DNA of 64,000 bases. Source: Undaria pinnatifida. Lineage: Eukaryota; Sar; Phaeophyceae; Laminariales; Alariaceae. Positions 62,217 through 64,000 of this stretch are shown here, piece after piece; the stretch's first letter is position 1, and each line of letters starts with the position of its first letter. A program made the translations under genes and the position numbers. The stretch lies in contig JABAKD010000019.1 in assembly GCA_012845835.1 (NCBI GenBank), positions 543,501 through 607,500 on the forward strand. The letters run 5' to 3'. The notes under the pieces were generated by a model, which saw only the letters and a list, made by a program, of their open reading frames with translations, did no database searches and was not told where the DNA came from.

Positions 62217-63115
62217 CTACGTCGCTGGTGATGCACACGATAAAACGGTCATTTGCTCGCCGGGTTGGAAAGCGTTCGAGACTTTTACCCAACCCCTTGC
62301 TAGCCGAGGAAACCAAGATTGCTTCTGGTCCGGAACTACGATAACGGCGCGTGCCTGACATTCTTCTAAATGTTGCAACATGACTCCGACCATGTTCGTC
62401 GGCGGGAAACAGAAACCAAAACATTCCGCCGCCGACTCTGGCATGAGCTTTACGTTTTGCGTGAAAACATCAACCCCCGCGAAACCTAGTGTACGGTAGC
62501 GGGAGTAAAAAGGAATATTCTCCTGCGTCTTTCGGCCCTCAACCAACTTATGATGTACCGACGCTGGGGTCGCCTTCAGATCCATATCAAAACCTCCTGC
62601 CCATGTGTAAAGCGATCCAAACACTGCCGCGTCTAATCGAACATAGTCATCTGAACCAGCCCTTGACAAAGCGTCAGCTTCCGCATTGGCTTTTGAATTG
62701 ACCCAACGCAACTTACGTATGAAATCATGCTCCACCTGAAGCCAGAATAAATCGACAATCATCCCATGCACATAAGCGTGTTCTTCGCCCGACCCCGCTT
62801 GAACGAATCGTGGAAAACCTTGTTGTCAATATCCGAAACGAGAGTGGACCCCGCGATCTGAGCAGAATGATCAGCGCACTACATCTCCAGAGTCTGTTGC
62901 AACGCGTATCCTTCCTGCAAGTTAATGTATTGCGTACTCGCCATGTCCACCGGAAACTCCCCTCCTGGTCGGAACACTTTACCGCCTGGGTAACGGATTA
63001 ACCCCCCCCCCCCCATCCGCTCGAGGAAGCATCCGTTGCACCCGTCCGGGTACCCATTTTGTGCTCTGCTCTGTACCACGACGCTCCATTGGAACGCTGG
63101 CGCACTTCCAACCAT
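62217..63115 (-). pseudogene. DIRS-like RNase H and connection region
   Basis: INLQEGYALQQTLEM supplies the Glu block and GSTLVSDIDNKVF the next Asp. VNSKANAEADALSRAG is the Asp-Ala-Leu-Ser-Arg ending typical of DIRS/Ty3-type RNase H. The tail after it (FPPTNMVGVMLQHLEECQAR) is the kind of connection seen before the recombinase in this class. Confidence 0.75.
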
Positions 63116-63999
63116 TTGGTCAACTCGAACATGAGGCCACCATTTTTCGGAATGTCAATTTCCATACTACTACTACTTTTCTTGCGTCCTCCCGTTCGCT
63201 TAAAAATCGCTATCTGCCGATACATGTGGTGCGTGTAAAGAGCTGACACAGGAACGGCCACGGACAAACTGATGCACTTTCCTGTAAGCTTTTCCAGCAT
63301 CCGAAAGGTTATCGCGCCAGAAGTTACTGCCGCGGTGAGAATGACTTCCAACCTATCTAGTTTGTCCTCAGGCGCCTCGAAACGGCACGCCACGGAATCG
63401 TGGATGATACCGAGAAACGCCAGTCGCGTAGTGGGGTCAATCTCGCATTTCGGAAGGGCAGATGAAGTAACCTGCGCTGAAAAACACTTCCAAAGCCCCA
63501 TACGTTGCCACTAGAGCTGCTTCGCACTGTTTTTCCGCCTCGAGCAGGCGCGTGGACCCGAGGTTCACCACTTAAAAGTCGTCGATCCAAGTCAGAGTAG
63601 GAATGTCTCGGGAACGCAAGTATTGTGCCACTGCCTCCGACAACGAAGCGTATACTGCTGGTGCTGAACACCACCCGAAAGCTAGCACAGTAAAAACGTA
63701 GAACTCGCCCTTCCACTCGAATCCAAATTATTGCCATGACTCTGCGCTCAACGCGACTGGTGGTAACCGGCTTTGTGATCGATTGAAACTTGGTAAGCTC
63801 CTTTCCACCCGCATTGAGCGACTTCGCCAACCCCATCCATAGTGAACGGGAGGTGTCGACACATAAGATTTAGCCAGCGTGCGTCCCAGATTAGTCTAGG
63901 CTTTTTCGGCGCAACTCCCAAGGGAAGCACCATATGAGGCTTTTCATGCATCGAAACATCGGCTACATCTGCCCATTGCGCCACACATCTTTTCCCCAC
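62998..63999 (-). pseudogene. DIRS-like reverse transcriptase
   Basis: Blocks in order: PRLIWDARWLN near the start, HKAGYH, FGWCSAPAVYASLSEAVAQY (in a shifted frame), the catalytic motif WIDDF followed directly by a stop (about 63572), TRLAFLGIIHD, and ATDASSSGW opening RNase H. WIDDF takes the place of the usual Y/F-x-D-D. Confidence 0.8.
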
Positions 64000-64000
64000 C

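Larger units (their letters stand above)
60671..64000 (-). mobile_element. DIRS-like tyrosine-recombinase retroelement (partial, runs off the window)
   Basis: Minus-strand order is RT, RNase H, tyrosine recombinase, the DIRS layout, with no integrase of the DDE kind. Open frames are broken by several stops and frameshifts, so this copy is inactive. The 5' part (Gag and start of RT) lies beyond 64000. The 3' end below about 61000 is not resolved: I did not find the characteristic inverted or split terminal repeats. Confidence 0.75.

Overview
The window is nuclear DNA of an intron-rich eukaryote. Coding sequence is split into many short exons with GT-AG (one GC-AG) introns of up to about 9 kb, and the introns are packed with retroelements, inverted-repeat elements and satellites. 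Nothing looks prokaryotic. A large-intron alga of the brown-alga (kelp-like) type fits best, but that assignment is an inference from architecture and transposon mix, not from a diagnostic gene.

Layout. 1-3.4 kb: repeats only (one arm of a long-distance inverted repeat, a tRNA-derived SINE, a PIF/Harbinger-like MITE). 3.5-5.9 kb (+): a small cysteine-rich protein gene of unknown function, 5' end unresolved. 6.76-6.89 kb (-): first exon of a gene with a mitochondrial-type presequence, divergent from the next gene. 7.18-24.7 kb (+): a ten-exon gene whose exons join in frame to 1005 codons; it encodes a very acidic nuclear-type protein with a C-terminal domain I assign to DUF4211. 28.25-33.94 kb (-): a complete Ty1/copia LTR retrotransposon, mildly decayed. 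37.8-58.7 kb (-): a 15-exon asparagine synthetase (glutamine-hydrolysing) gene; all splice phases agree and give 577 residues. 60.7-64 kb (-): a DIRS-like retroelement (RT, RNase H, tyrosine recombinase) running off the window.

Between and inside genes lie several non-autonomous element families: Harbinger-like MITEs with TCGAAAA-rich ends, a fold-back element with ~400-bp arms, hAT-like MITEs built on GGGTC pentamers, two tRNA-like SINE families, and many micro- and minisatellites.

The most unusual signal is that several exons of both large genes have degenerate copies of their own edges, including the splice site and adjacent intron, lying in the neighbouring introns. These look like tandem duplications that began across exon/intron junctions and then decayed. 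A second unexplained signal is the 9-mer TACCAGGTA (or its complement), found 16 times when about 0.5 is expected by chance.

The host genes have no visible functional link to one another: one is amino-acid biosynthesis, one a nuclear-type DUF4211 protein, two are unknown.
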